NCBI GenBank assembly: GCA_026397505.1
Contig: JAPLUR010000107.1
Coordinates: forward strand, 1-64,000
DNA length: 64,000 nucleotides
Source: Candidatus Zixiibacteriota bacterium
GTDB taxonomy: Bacteria; Zixibacteria; MSB-5A5; GN15; PGXB01
Direction: 5' to 3'
Made by a program: the position numbers and the translations under genes. The notes below the pieces were generated by a model. That model saw only the letters and a list, made by a program, of their open reading frames with translations. It was not told the DNA's origin and made no database searches. Positions within the stretch are counted from its first letter, which is position 1. Each line of letters starts with the position of its first letter. Below are positions 9,973 to 18,492 of the stretch, in pieces.

Positions 9973-11760
9973 ATGCGTCGGCGACCGTTAATCTGGCAGC
10001 TTTTCCCTTCATATATCTTTGTCATTGTTCTTTCGATAACGGCGGTGACCTGGTTTATCGTCTATTCGACAAAGCAGTTTTACCTGACCCAAAATGCGCA
10101 GGAGCTTGAGGCGCGAGCAGTCATTTTACGGGAACGAATGACCGGGCTCAATCTTGGTTCGGATGCCGTCTATATTGATGACCTGTGCAAAAGACTGGGG
10201 CGCGAAAGTGCCACGCGTATTACCGTAATACTCCCATCAGGTAGGGTGATCGGCGATACCGATGAAGACCCGACAAAAATGGAGAATCATTCAAATCGGC
10301 CTGAAGTTCAGGATGCGCTTGACGGGCGAATCGGAATTGCCACGCGGTACAGCCATACCCTTTATGAAACGATGATGTATGCGGCCGTGCCGCTAATCGA
10401 AAATGGGCAGGTCGTGGGCATTGTGCGTACCTCCCTGCCGATAACATCGATTGAACACGCTTTCGGTTCGATTTACACCAAGGTGATCGTGGGAGGTCTC
10501 TTGATCGCCGTCCTAGCCGCGCTGGCGAGTCTTTACATTTCGCGCCGTATCACCCAGCCGCTGGTAAGAATGAAACAGGCTGCGGAGTATTTTACCCGAG
10601 GCGACTTTACACACCGCCTGCCGATTGGAGCAACCGAGGAAATTGGCGAACTGGCAGAAACGATGAATGAGATGGCGAAACAATTGAATGAAAAAGTCCG
10701 GACCATTATCGACCAGCGCAACGAACGTGAGGCAATTCTAACCAGTATGGTTGAAGGGGTCATCGCCTTTGACAACATGGAACGAGTAATCAATCTCAAT
10801 CATGCTGCTGCACAAATGCTTGGGGTTGAAATTAATCAGGTGGCAGGGCGTTATCTGCAGGAATCATTCCGGAACGCCAACCTGCATAAATTTGTCGCCC
10901 GCATTCTGGAAAGCGGAAAAGCTCAGGAAGAGGAGATCAGCCTACAGGACAAGACCTCCCGAATGTTACATCTGCACGGCTCCCCCCTTCACGACGAAAA
11001 AGGTCAGAACCTGGGCGCTGTTATTGTATTGCACGATATCACCCGCTTACATCAGTTGGAAATAATCCGCCGTGACTTTGTGGCCAATGTCTCTCACGAA
11101 GTGCGGACGCCGATTACATCAATTAAAGGTTTTGTCGAAACTTTACGTGACGGCGGGGTCCATAGTCCCGAAGATACCGAAAAGTTTCTGGGAATTATCG
11201 CCAGACAAACCGAACGGCTCAATTCCATCATTGAGGACTTATTGACCCTTTCGGAATTGGAGCAGACCGAGCGGGGCAATATAGGAATTGAATTCGCTCA
11301 ACTTAAGAGTGTCCTGCACGGTGCAATCGTCATCTGTGAACCGAAAGCCTCGGCCAAGAATATTCAATTACGGCTCCAGTGTGATGACAATCTCAAGGCT
11401 AATATAAATGCGCCGCTTCTGGAGCAGGCAGTTACCAACCTTATTGACAACGCCATTAAATACAGCGAAGCGAAAAGCAGTATCGAGATGTCGGCCAAAT
11501 CGGAAGATACTGGGATAGCGATCAAAGTCACTGACCACGGCTGCGGCATCGAAAAGGTTCATCTTCCGCGACTTTTCGAACGGTTCTATCGTGTGGATCG
11601 GGCGCGCAGCCGCGAATTGGGCGGCACCGGACTGGGGCTTTCGATTGTCAGACATATCATTTTGGCTCATGGCGGACGAGTGAGTGTCGAAAGTGTTCCC
11701 GGTAAGGGCAGCACATTTACCATATTTTTGCCGTCATACATAAAGTCCGCCAACTCGTAA
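9973..11760 (+). CDS. phoR: PhoR-type membrane sensor histidine kinase
   Basis: A 595-residue inner-membrane sensor kinase, partner of the preceding response regulator. TM1 is at about 8-30, an extracytoplasmic sensor domain at about 31-170 and TM2 at about 171-192. HAMP (about 190-245), PAS (about 255-365), HisKA with H375 (NVSHEVRTP) and an HATPase domain with the N box (NLIDNAIKYS), G1 (DHGCGI) and G2 (GGTGLGLSI) follow. The substantial periplasmic domain resembles the Gram-positive PhoR layout more than the short E. coli PhoR. The gene is separated by 3 bases from phoB, so it is co-transcribed. By analogy it senses the state of the PstSCAB-PhoU complex encoded downstream. Confidence 0.93.
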   Translation: MRRRPLIWQLFPSYIFVIVLSITAVTWFIVYSTKQFYLTQNAQELEARAVILRERMTGLNLGSDAVYIDDLCKRLGRESATRITVILPSGRVIGDTDEDPTKMENHSNRPEVQDALDGRIGIATRYSHTLYETMMYAAVPLIENGQVVGIVRTSLPITSIEHAFGSIYTKVIVGGLLIAVLAALASLYISRRITQPLVRMKQAAEYFTRGDFTHRLPIGATEEIGELAETMNEMAKQLNEKVRTIIDQRNEREAILTSMVEGVIAFDNMERVINLNHAAAQMLGVEINQVAGRYLQESFRNANLHKFVARILESGKAQEEEISLQDKTSRMLHLHGSPLHDEKGQNLGAVIVLHDITRLHQLEIIRRDFVANVSHEVRTPITSIKGFVETLRDGGVHSPEDTEKFLGIIARQTERLNSIIEDLLTLSELEQTERGNIGIEFAQLKSVLHGAIVICEPKASAKNIQLRLQCDDNLKANINAPLLEQAVTNLIDNAIKYSEAKSSIEMSAKSEDTGIAIKVTDHGCGIEKVHLPRLFERFYRVDRARSRELGGTGLGLSIVRHIILAHGGRVSVESVPGKGSTFTIFLPSYIKSANS

Positions 11761-11838
11761 AAAAATATTCCGCAATAGGATAACTTCCTTCGGCGGGCTG
11801 ACATTCCGGCCGCCGACATATTCGAATTATACCAATTT

Positions 11839-11871
11839 CTAACCTCTCCCTAACAAAATCCTAACAATTGC
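11839..11871 (+). promoter_or_regulatory. Pho-box-like operator: three CTAAC repeats at 11-bp spacing
   Basis: CTAAC occurs at 11839, 11850 and 11861, exactly 11 bp apart; units two and three share CTAACAA, and a degenerate fourth unit may precede at 11828. PhoB/PhoP operators in other bacteria are 11-bp direct repeats (CTGTCAT-type in enterics, TTAACA-type in Bacillus). The site lies about 100 bp upstream of the porin start in a locus that also encodes PhoB and PhoR. It should activate the porin-pst-phoU genes under phosphate limitation. Confidence 0.7.
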
Positions 11872-11968
11872 GGCGTTTCATTGGGCGTGACCGGGAAAGA
11901 ATTTGAAAAATCAAGACCTGAAAATGAAGATGATTAAGAAAGATGAGACTAAGAAGAAAGGAAGAATC

Positions 11969-13093
11969 ATGAAGAAGACAATCACGCTTTTATTGCTGTT
12001 AGTGATTGCCCTGGGGGTCAGTTCCGCATTCGCGGCGGAGACATCGGTTAAAGGCACCATCTATTCCACATGGATGCTGAACAGAACGGATGGAGCCGAC
12101 AATTATAACGCCTTTACCATCGACCGTGCCTATTTCGGCGCGGAATCGAAACTTTCGGACTATACCAATCTTCGGATAACATTTGATATACGGCCGGAGA
12201 GATTTTCGACCTCCGAGACCAAGGTTGTCGATAGTGACGGGGATACGGTGAAGATTCCGGCCTTGAGCGCTTACAGCGGCTACCCGATTATTTTGAAATA
12301 TGCTTACGCCGATTGGAAAATCAAACCGGTGGCCAAATATTTCAAGATTCGTTTCGGTCTTCAGCCGACCATGTACCTCAACTACATGGATGGTATCTGG
12401 AATCGTCGCTATATCGAAAAGAATATCGGTGATCTAAACGGTTGGCTCTCGACCGCCGATTTAGGGCTCTCATTCAATTTCACTTTGGGCCCGCAGGGGA
12501 ATCTGGGCGAGGCAGGACTTTCCGTTCTTAACGGCACCAAGTACAGTGACTTCATTGATAAGAATAAGAATAAGGATATCAATCTTTACGGCAAACTGCT
12601 CCCCTTTTATAACAGCGGCGATTTCAATCAGGTGGCCCTGTTCGGACAGTTTTATACCGGGACCCAGAACAAGACCTTTGATTCCACGGTCAAAGCCGAG
12701 GACTGGAAAAAACAGATGATATCTATAGGCGGCAAGCTGGCCTATCAGAAAGCGACCGACCTCTGCTTAGACCTGAATTTCCAGACACTGGGACAGGGAG
12801 CAGGTAAGGAAGACCTTAGACAGAGTGGCCTTTCATTCTGGGGCAATTTGTATCTAAATGCACTGGTTCCGTCACAATCGCTTTTCAGAACGCTGGTTCT
12901 ATTCGGCCGGGCCGATGTATATGACCCCAACACGAAGGTTGATAAGGACGGCAATACTCTGATTATCGCCGGAATCGAATGCGCTCCCATAAAAGGGGTA
13001 AAAGCATCGCTTGATATCCGCAACAAGAATTATCAGGCCGAAGGTACAAAGGATGAAAGATTTCTGTATCTAAATACGGAATTCAAATTTTAA
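11969..13093 (+). CDS. Porin-like outer-membrane beta-barrel (probable phosphate-starvation porin)
   Basis: The predicted protein has 374 residues. ATG 11969 is preferred over an upstream in-frame start at 11903 because it follows AAAGGAAG and opens directly into a signal peptide (MKKTITLLLL, ending SAFAAE). The mature part is rich in alternating amphipathic strands with aromatic girdles and ends in a strand with terminal Phe (LNTEFKF), the classic beta-barrel insertion signature. Its position between phoR and pstS, behind the Pho-box-like repeats, suggests it imports phosphate or other anions across the outer membrane, like OprP/OprO. Sequence similarity to OprP is weak by eye, so this role is inferred from context. 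Confidence 0.75.
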   Translation: MKKTITLLLLLVIALGVSSAFAAETSVKGTIYSTWMLNRTDGADNYNAFTIDRAYFGAESKLSDYTNLRITFDIRPERFSTSETKVVDSDGDTVKIPALSAYSGYPIILKYAYADWKIKPVAKYFKIRFGLQPTMYLNYMDGIWNRRYIEKNIGDLNGWLSTADLGLSFNFTLGPQGNLGEAGLSVLNGTKYSDFIDKNKNKDINLYGKLLPFYNSGDFNQVALFGQFYTGTQNKTFDSTVKAEDWKKQMISIGGKLAYQKATDLCLDLNFQTLGQGAGKEDLRQSGLSFWGNLYLNALVPSQSLFRTLVLFGRADVYDPNTKVDKDGNTLIIAGIECAPIKGVKASLDIRNKNYQAEGTKDERFLYLNTEFKF

Positions 13094-13123
13094 GAGAATT
13101 CACAAGGTGAATTGGAGGTAGTT

Positions 13124-13969
13124 ATGAAAAAGTTAATCACAGCGGCAATGATTCTTATGACGGCCAGTGTGGCCTTTGCCGGAAATATCACCATCAAAGG
13201 TTCTGACACGATGGTGCGTCTCGGTCAGCGCTGGGCCGAGGAATATATGAAGACGCATAAGGAGGTGACGCTTCAGGTTTCCGGTGGCGGCAGCGGCACC
13301 GGCATTGCCGCGCTTCTGAACGGGGGAACTGATATTTGCGAAGCCTCGCGTGACATGAAGCCGCAGGAATACGCCGACGCCGAATCCAAAAAGATAAAGC
13401 TGCATAGAGTAGCCGTAGCACTCGACGGAATTGCAGTGTTTGTCAATGTAGCCAATCCGGTCAAGGAATTGAGCCTGGAGCAACTCCGGGGTATCTATAC
13501 CGGTTCCATAACCAATTGGAAGGAAGTCGCCGGCCCATCGCACATTATCATTCTCTATGGCAGAGAAAATAATTCCGGCACCTATGCCTTCTTCAAAGAA
13601 CATGTGCTCAAGAATGAGGACTACGCTGACGTGACACAGACTCTGCCCGGTACGGCGGCTGTCGTCAATGCCGTGGCCCAGGATAAATTCGGCATCGGGT
13701 ATGGCGGCATAGCGTGGGATAAAGGTGTCAAACCCCTCGCGGTGAAAAAAGATGAAAAAACACCGGGGGTGGAGCCATCGATGGAAACGGTAGTTAGCGG
13801 AACCTATCCGATTTCCCGCGAGTTGTACTGGTTCTTCAATGGCACCCCATCCGGTGAATTAAAGGATTTCCTAAATTGGGCTCTTTCTGCGGATGGCCAG
13901 AAGATTGCTCAGCAGACCGATTATGTTCCGTTGCCCAAGGAAAAGGCTGAAAGCAGCAAAATAAAATAA
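13124..13969 (+). CDS. pstS: Phosphate ABC transporter substrate-binding protein
   Basis: A 281-residue periplasmic phosphate-binding protein of the PstSCAB transporter. The start is ATG 13124, with GGAGG at 13114-13118; an upstream TTG at 13112 is not needed. A signal peptide (about 1-20, ending AFAG) precedes the typical ITIKGSDTM start. The phosphate-contacting segments GSDTM, SGGGSGTG, ASRDMK and the NNSGTYAFF loop are all present. There is no lipobox Cys, so it should be soluble in the periplasm. The gene is 30 bases after the porin gene and upstream of pstC, as in many pst operons. Confidence 0.95.
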   Translation: MKKLITAAMILMTASVAFAGNITIKGSDTMVRLGQRWAEEYMKTHKEVTLQVSGGGSGTGIAALLNGGTDICEASRDMKPQEYADAESKKIKLHRVAVALDGIAVFVNVANPVKELSLEQLRGIYTGSITNWKEVAGPSHIIILYGRENNSGTYAFFKEHVLKNEDYADVTQTLPGTAAVVNAVAQDKFGIGYGGIAWDKGVKPLAVKKDEKTPGVEPSMETVVSGTYPISRELYWFFNGTPSGELKDFLNWALSADGQKIAQQTDYVPLPKEKAESSKIK

Positions 13970-14046
13970 GAATATTCGCAGGACAGACGGCCAAAAATGA
14001 AACCACGGGTGAGCGAGAATTCGTTTCCGCTCATACCCGTTATGGG

Positions 14047-15012
14047 ATGGAAGTGGAAAAATACAATTTCAAGAAAAAATCTCGGATCAAAGAATTCCTC
14101 GGCGAGAAATTCATTGCCGTCAATGCTCTGACCGCATTGGTCGTTATCCTGCTGATATTCATTTTTATTTTCAAAGAAACGATCCCAATTTTGACCAGCC
14201 CCGAGGTCAAAAAGGAAGCCAGCATTTCCAAGATGGTGTTTAAGCAGGAGTTCTACCCCAAACGGGAACCCAAATGGTCATGGCAGCCTAATTCCGATGT
14301 TCCCAAATATTCCCTTATGCCGCTTTTCCTGGGAACATTGAAAGCGGCTCTGGTGGCGATGCTTTTTGCCGTGCCTCTGGGCGTTGGCGCGGCAATATAT
14401 TCGTCGGAGTTTGCACCCAAAAGGTTAAGGGAAATCATCAAACCAGTCATTGAGCTTCTGGCCGGGATACCCTCGGTGGTCCTGGGGTTTTTTGCGCTGA
14501 TTGTACTGGCTACCTGGCTGCAGAATACATTTGGTCTGACCTATCGCCTCAATGCCCTCAATGCCGGAATTGCTCTTGGAATCACCGTTGTACCAGTAAT
14601 ATTCACCGTGGCCGAAGATGCCATGACTGCCATCCCACGGTCGCTCCGGGAAGCGGCCATTGCCCTGGGTGCCAATCCCTGGCAGGTCTCTTTCACAATG
14701 GTTCTTCCGGCGGCCCTGCCGGGAATCGCAGCCGGGATCGTGCTCGGTTTTGGGCGGGCGATTGGCGAGACTATGATTGTACTTATGGCTTCAGGAAATG
14801 CCGCCGTTGTCTCGGGAAACCTTGCCGATTCCATTCGCACTTTTTCAGCGACTATTGCAGCCGAGATGGCCGAGGTTGTTTTTGGAAGTCCCCATTATAA
14901 TGTACTCTTTTTCATCGGGACGTTATTATTCATATTTACCTTCATCATCAACCTGGGCGGCGACTATGTTCTTCTGCGGATGCGCGAAAAGATTCAGGGG
15001 AAAACAAAATGA
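14047..15012 (+). CDS. pstC: Phosphate ABC transporter permease PstC
   Basis: A 321-residue inner-membrane permease subunit. Six or so hydrophobic segments are visible, and the EAA-type cytoplasmic loop (EAAIALGANPWQ) docks the ATPase PstB. The permease-typical AIPRSLREAA and GRAIGETM segments identify it as PstC rather than PstA. ATG 14047 lacks a clear ribosome-binding site, but the upstream ATG at 14042 is out of frame. The stop overlaps the pstA start by 4 bases (ATGA), indicating translational coupling. Confidence 0.93.
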   Translation: MEVEKYNFKKKSRIKEFLGEKFIAVNALTALVVILLIFIFIFKETIPILTSPEVKKEASISKMVFKQEFYPKREPKWSWQPNSDVPKYSLMPLFLGTLKAALVAMLFAVPLGVGAAIYSSEFAPKRLREIIKPVIELLAGIPSVVLGFFALIVLATWLQNTFGLTYRLNALNAGIALGITVVPVIFTVAEDAMTAIPRSLREAAIALGANPWQVSFTMVLPAALPGIAAGIVLGFGRAIGETMIVLMASGNAAVVSGNLADSIRTFSATIAAEMAEVVFGSPHYNVLFFIGTLLFIFTFIINLGGDYVLLRMREKIQGKTK

Positions 15013-15944
15013 ATAAGAGCCTGCCATCAGCCCATTATCATTTCAAGCAGAAATCTCCGGGCATTATACCGAAAGGGCTGACTCTGGCCGCGGTTGTCAT
15101 TATTGTGCTCATACTTGCAGTGATATTATTTAATGTCTTTCTCGGCGGCATTGGCGTCATTAACTGGGAATTCTTAACCCATCCTCCGGAAAATGGAATG
15201 GAGTCTGGCGGCATATTCCCGGCCATTTTCGGCACCGTGGCTATGGTATTTCTTATGATAATAGCGGTTGTCCCGGTGGGCGTGATGACGGCGATCTATC
15301 TGCAGGAATACACCCGTCCGGATTCAAGAATCACGCGCCTGATTAGAGTGGCAATTAACAATCTGGCCGGTGTACCCTCAATCGTATTCGGGCTTTTCGG
15401 GCTGGGTTTCTTCGTCGGTTTTATAGGCACGGGCATCGACTCAATCTTCTATAGCCCGGGACGCCCGGTATGGGGCCAGCCGGCCATAATCTGGGCCTCG
15501 CTGACTCTCTCGCTTCTGGCCCTGCCGGTGGTGATAGTTTCAACGGAAGAAGCACTGCGGGCCATTCCGAGGGACCTCAAGGAAGCCAGTTATGCCCTTG
15601 GGGCGACCAAATTGCAGACTATTGCCCGCATTATAGTTCCACAGGCTATGCCGGGGATTTTTACGGGAGTGATTCTGGGGGTCAGCCGCGGCGCGGGTGA
15701 AGTAGCACCTATCATGTTCACCGGTGCGGCCTATTATCTGCCGCATTTGCCTTCAAACCTCCACGATCAATTCATGGTTCTGGGATATCATATATATGTT
15801 ATGGCAACGCAGTCGCCCAACATTGAGGCCACCAGGCCGATTCTCTATGGAACCGTTTTGGTCCTTCTGGTTTTGACCTTTCTATTGAATTTTGTGGCGA
15901 TTTTTATTCGTTCGAGGATAAGACTAAGGAGGGTCAGTGCATAA
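15009..15944 (+). CDS. pstA: Phosphate ABC transporter permease PstA
   Basis: A 311-residue second permease subunit. Its landmarks are [25 protein letters not shown], the EAA loop ([13 protein letters not shown]) and [20 protein letters not shown], a PstA hallmark. About six transmembrane helices are visible. It overlaps pstC by 4 bases and pstB by 8. With PstC it forms the membrane channel through which PstS-delivered phosphate is pumped. Confidence 0.94.
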   Translation: MNKSLPSAHYHFKQKSPGIIPKGLTLAAVVIIVLILAVILFNVFLGGIGVINWEFLTHPPENGMESGGIFPAIFGTVAMVFLMIIAVVPVGVMTAIYLQEYTRPDSRITRLIRVAINNLAGVPSIVFGLFGLGFFVGFIGTGIDSIFYSPGRPVWGQPAIIWASLTLSLLALPVVIVSTEEALRAIPRDLKEASYALGATKLQTIARIIVPQAMPGIFTGVILGVSRGAGEVAPIMFTGAAYYLPHLPSNLHDQFMVLGYHIYVMATQSPNIEATRPILYGTVLVLLVLTFLLNFVAIFIRSRIRLRRVSA

Positions 15945-16764
15945 TAATGAAATAGAAATAAATGATTTCAGGAAAAATAGCGGCCTGCATCAGGCACATG
16001 TCGTCGGGCCGAAAATAAAGATGACGGCCAGGGACCTGAATTTCTTCTATGGCCAAAATCAGGCACTCTTTGATATTTCGATGAATATCGAAGAGCACCG
16101 GGTAACCGCCCTAATCGGTCCTTCGGGATGCGGCAAGTCGACTTTCATTCGAACCCTGAATAGAATGAACGATACCATTCCGGGAACGCGAATGGAAGGG
16201 GAAATCAAACTCGATGATATTGATATCTATAAGGATATTCGCGATGTCTCCTCCATTCGCACACGGGTCGGGATGGTATTCCAGAAATCAAATCCCTTTC
16301 CCAAATCAATTTTTGAAAATGTCGCGTACGGTTTGAAGGTGAACGGCATCAGCGACCGGGATGTTATCCGCGAGGCCGTTGAGGACACATTGAAAAGGGC
16401 ATTTCTCTGGGAGGAAGTAAAGGACAAAATCAGTACCAGCGCTTATATGCTTTCCGGCGGTCAACAGCAGCGGCTTTGTATCGCCCGTGCGCTGGCGGTG
16501 CGCCCGGAAGTCCTTTTGATGGATGAGCCGGCATCTGCCCTGGATCCGATTTCCACTTCAAAAATCGAGGATCTCATCGGTGAATTAAAGAAGAATTATA
16601 CCATTGTTATAGTAACGCATAATATGCAGCAGGCGGCGCGAATATCCGACTACACCGCCTTTTTCTATGAAGGTCGGGTGATTGAGTTCGGCCCGACGAA
16701 GATGATTTTCACTAAACCAATTATGAAACAGACTGAAGATTACATCACCGGGCGATTCGGATGA
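15937..16764 (+). CDS. pstB: Phosphate ABC transporter ATPase PstB
   Basis: The 275-residue cytoplasmic ATPase drives phosphate import. GTG 15937 is the start, because an AAGGAGGG site lies just before it. Walker A is GPSGCGKST (about 61-69), followed by [10 protein letters not shown], a PstB-specific stretch. The Q-loop is VFQKSNPFP, the ABC signature LSGGQQQR (about 171-178), Walker B LLMDEP (about 193-198) and the switch His in VTHNMQQA. It overlaps pstA and phoU by a few bases, so the whole run is translationally coupled. Confidence 0.96.
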   Translation: MHNNEIEINDFRKNSGLHQAHVVGPKIKMTARDLNFFYGQNQALFDISMNIEEHRVTALIGPSGCGKSTFIRTLNRMNDTIPGTRMEGEIKLDDIDIYKDIRDVSSIRTRVGMVFQKSNPFPKSIFENVAYGLKVNGISDRDVIREAVEDTLKRAFLWEEVKDKISTSAYMLSGGQQQRLCIARALAVRPEVLLMDEPASALDPISTSKIEDLIGELKKNYTIVIVTHNMQQAARISDYTAFFYEGRVIEFGPTKMIFTKPIMKQTEDYITGRFG

Positions 16765-17438
16765 CGGAGGATAAAATGCCACACCATTTACAGAGAGAAA
16801 TAGAGAAACTCAAAAAGAAAATATTGTCTTTGTGTGCCTCAGTTGAGGAGAATGTCAGAATGGCGGTAAAATCCATTGAGGATAGAGATGCCGCTCTGGC
16901 CGAAAGGGTTGTCGGGCAGGATCCGGAGATTGATCAATCCGAGGTCGATCTGGAAGAGGACTGCCTCAAGATACTTGCCCTTCACCAACCGGTGGCGATC
17001 GACTTGCGGTTTATTATTGCCGTACTTAAGATTAACAGCGATCTGGAACGAATCGGGGACCTTGCAGTTAATATTGCTGAGCGTGCCCAATTCCTCAGCA
17101 CCCAGCCCAGGATAGCCATTCCTTTTGATCTCGACGCATTGGCGGAAAAGACTCAGGATATGCTGAAGAAAAGTCTTGATTCGCTGGTGAACTTGAATAC
17201 CGCACTGGCCCGAGATGTCTGTCGCACCGATGATGATGTTGATGAGATCAACCGGGAAATGTACGATTTGGTCAAAGATGCTATTCGCGCTCATCCGGAG
17301 CAACTCGATATTTTGATCCCGTATCTATCAGTATCCCGGTATCTCGAACGGATTGCCGATCATGCAACAAATATTGCTGAAGATGTGATTTACATGATTG
17401 AAGGTGTCATAACACGACATAGCACGGGTTCTTTCTAA
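16761..17438 (+). CDS. phoU: Phosphate transport system regulator PhoU
   Basis: A 225-residue all-helical protein with two PhoU repeats (about 15-105 and 120-210), each with acidic metal-binding helices ([29 protein letters not shown]). PhoU connects the Pst transporter to PhoR and represses PhoB signalling when phosphate is plentiful. It overlaps pstB by 4 bases and is the last gene of the phosphate locus, as in E. coli. Confidence 0.95.
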   Translation: MTEDKMPHHLQREIEKLKKKILSLCASVEENVRMAVKSIEDRDAALAERVVGQDPEIDQSEVDLEEDCLKILALHQPVAIDLRFIIAVLKINSDLERIGDLAVNIAERAQFLSTQPRIAIPFDLDALAEKTQDMLKKSLDSLVNLNTALARDVCRTDDDVDEINREMYDLVKDAIRAHPEQLDILIPYLSVSRYLERIADHATNIAEDVIYMIEGVITRHSTGSF

Positions 17439-17802
17439 ATCACTGGCATAATGATGTTCGAAAATTAAAGGGTACACTTCCGCGAAATGCAGACAATGCT
17501 GGAAAAAGTTCTATATCGATGTAAAGGTGGTGACCCTCCGACGACCTAAGCCGTTGTACCACAAACTATTATGTATGGCGGGGTTGACGAGACGATTTCC
17601 GCAACTGGATTATTGAGAACGTTGCATAGAAAAGCTCCCCCGGCAGGACGTAACTCGAACTTTCGCAGGGCTGACTGACTACTTCAGGTTGACTGCCTGA
17701 CCGTCTTCAAAAGCGAATTGAACCCGAATGGGCGGCCACGAGACAGTTTCATTAACTGAATTACATTCTGTCTATGCGGAATAGATATATGCGGAGCTTT
17801 GA
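17439..17802. other. Convergent spacer between phoU and kdpE, containing repeat copy B
   Basis: Lies between the 3' ends of the phosphate (+) and potassium (-) loci. The only structure I can support is the 115-bp repeat copy. No canonical hairpin-plus-T-tract terminator is evident for either operon. Confidence 0.5.
17637..17751. repeat. 115-bp direct repeat, copy B, with tRNA-3'-end-like edge
   Basis: The partner of the copy at 8880-8994, in the same orientation and aligning without gaps. The edge GCTCCCCCGGCAGGAC is identical to the 3' end of the tRNA-Asn gene at 25989-26004. A GTAA insertion, CTCGAAC and TTTCGCAG then parallel the T-arm of the tRNA. It is not a functional tRNA: nothing resembling an anticodon arm or D arm follows. 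Confidence 0.75.
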
Positions 17803-18492
17803 TTAGCGTCCAATAACAATAAACCGATAACCGACGCCCGGCTCAGTCAGAATCAATTCTGGGCGTGATGGGTCCTTCTCGAGCTTTTTGCGGAGCTGAC
17901 CGATATAGACTCTCAAATATTGTGTTTGTTCTGAAGCGTGCGGCCCCCAGATTTCCTTCAGCAAATGTCCCTGCGTGACAACTTTCCCCGCATAACGAAC
18001 CAATAGTCGCAGGATATCATATTCGGTCGCGGTCAATTTGACCGGCTGGCCCGCTACGGATACCGTTCTGGCAGAGAGATCAACCTCCAAATGTCCGCTG
18101 TGAAAAATCGCCTGCATTTCGGAAGGCTGAGTATGCCGAAGCGCCGCCCTAATGCGCGCCAATAACTCCAGGACGCTGAAGGGTTTGGTTAGATAGTCGT
18201 CGGCGCCGGCGTCAAGTAGGGTTACTTTCTCTATATCGGAGTCTTTAACGGTCAGGACAATAACCGGTATAGTTGACCATTCGCGCAATTTTCCAAGGAC
18301 CGTCAGTCCGTCAATGTCGGGCAATCCCAGATCAAGGATTATCAGATCCGGCCGTTGCGTGGAGGCAGACACCAACCCCTCTCTCCCCTGGGTGGCTTCC
18401 AGCAGAGTGTATCCTTCGGCCTCGAGACTAATTTTCAGAAGGCGCCGGATCGCGGTTTCATCATCAATGACCAGAATGCGGGTCCCGCTCAC
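17803..18492 (-). CDS. kdpE: Potassium-responsive response regulator KdpE
   Basis: A 229-residue OmpR-family regulator. The receiver domain has VIDDE, phospho-acceptor D54 (IILDLGLPD) and the Lys in LTKPF. The winged-helix domain ends in LRVYIGQLRKKLE and EPGVGYRF, which closely fits KdpE. It overlaps kdpD by 4 bases. When phosphorylated by KdpD it should activate kdpFABC under potassium limitation or osmotic stress; a plausible target site lies at 25805. Confidence 0.95.
   Translation of the reverse strand: MSGTRILVIDDETAIRRLLKISLEAEGYTLLEATQGREGLVSASTQRPDLIILDLGLPDIDGLTVLGKLREWSTIPVIVLTVKDSDIEKVTLLDAGADDYLTKPFSVLELLARIRAALRHTQPSEMQAIFHSGHLEVDLSARTVSVAGQPVKLTATEYDILRLLVRYAGKVVTQGHLLKEIWGPHASEQTQYLRVYIGQLRKKLEKDPSRPELILTEPGVGYRFIVIGR

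Noticed and set aside
17637-17672. Possible tRNA gene because of the tRNA-3'-like sequence
   Set aside because: No anticodon arm, D arm or paired 5' acceptor strand follows; it is only a tRNA-like edge of a repeat.
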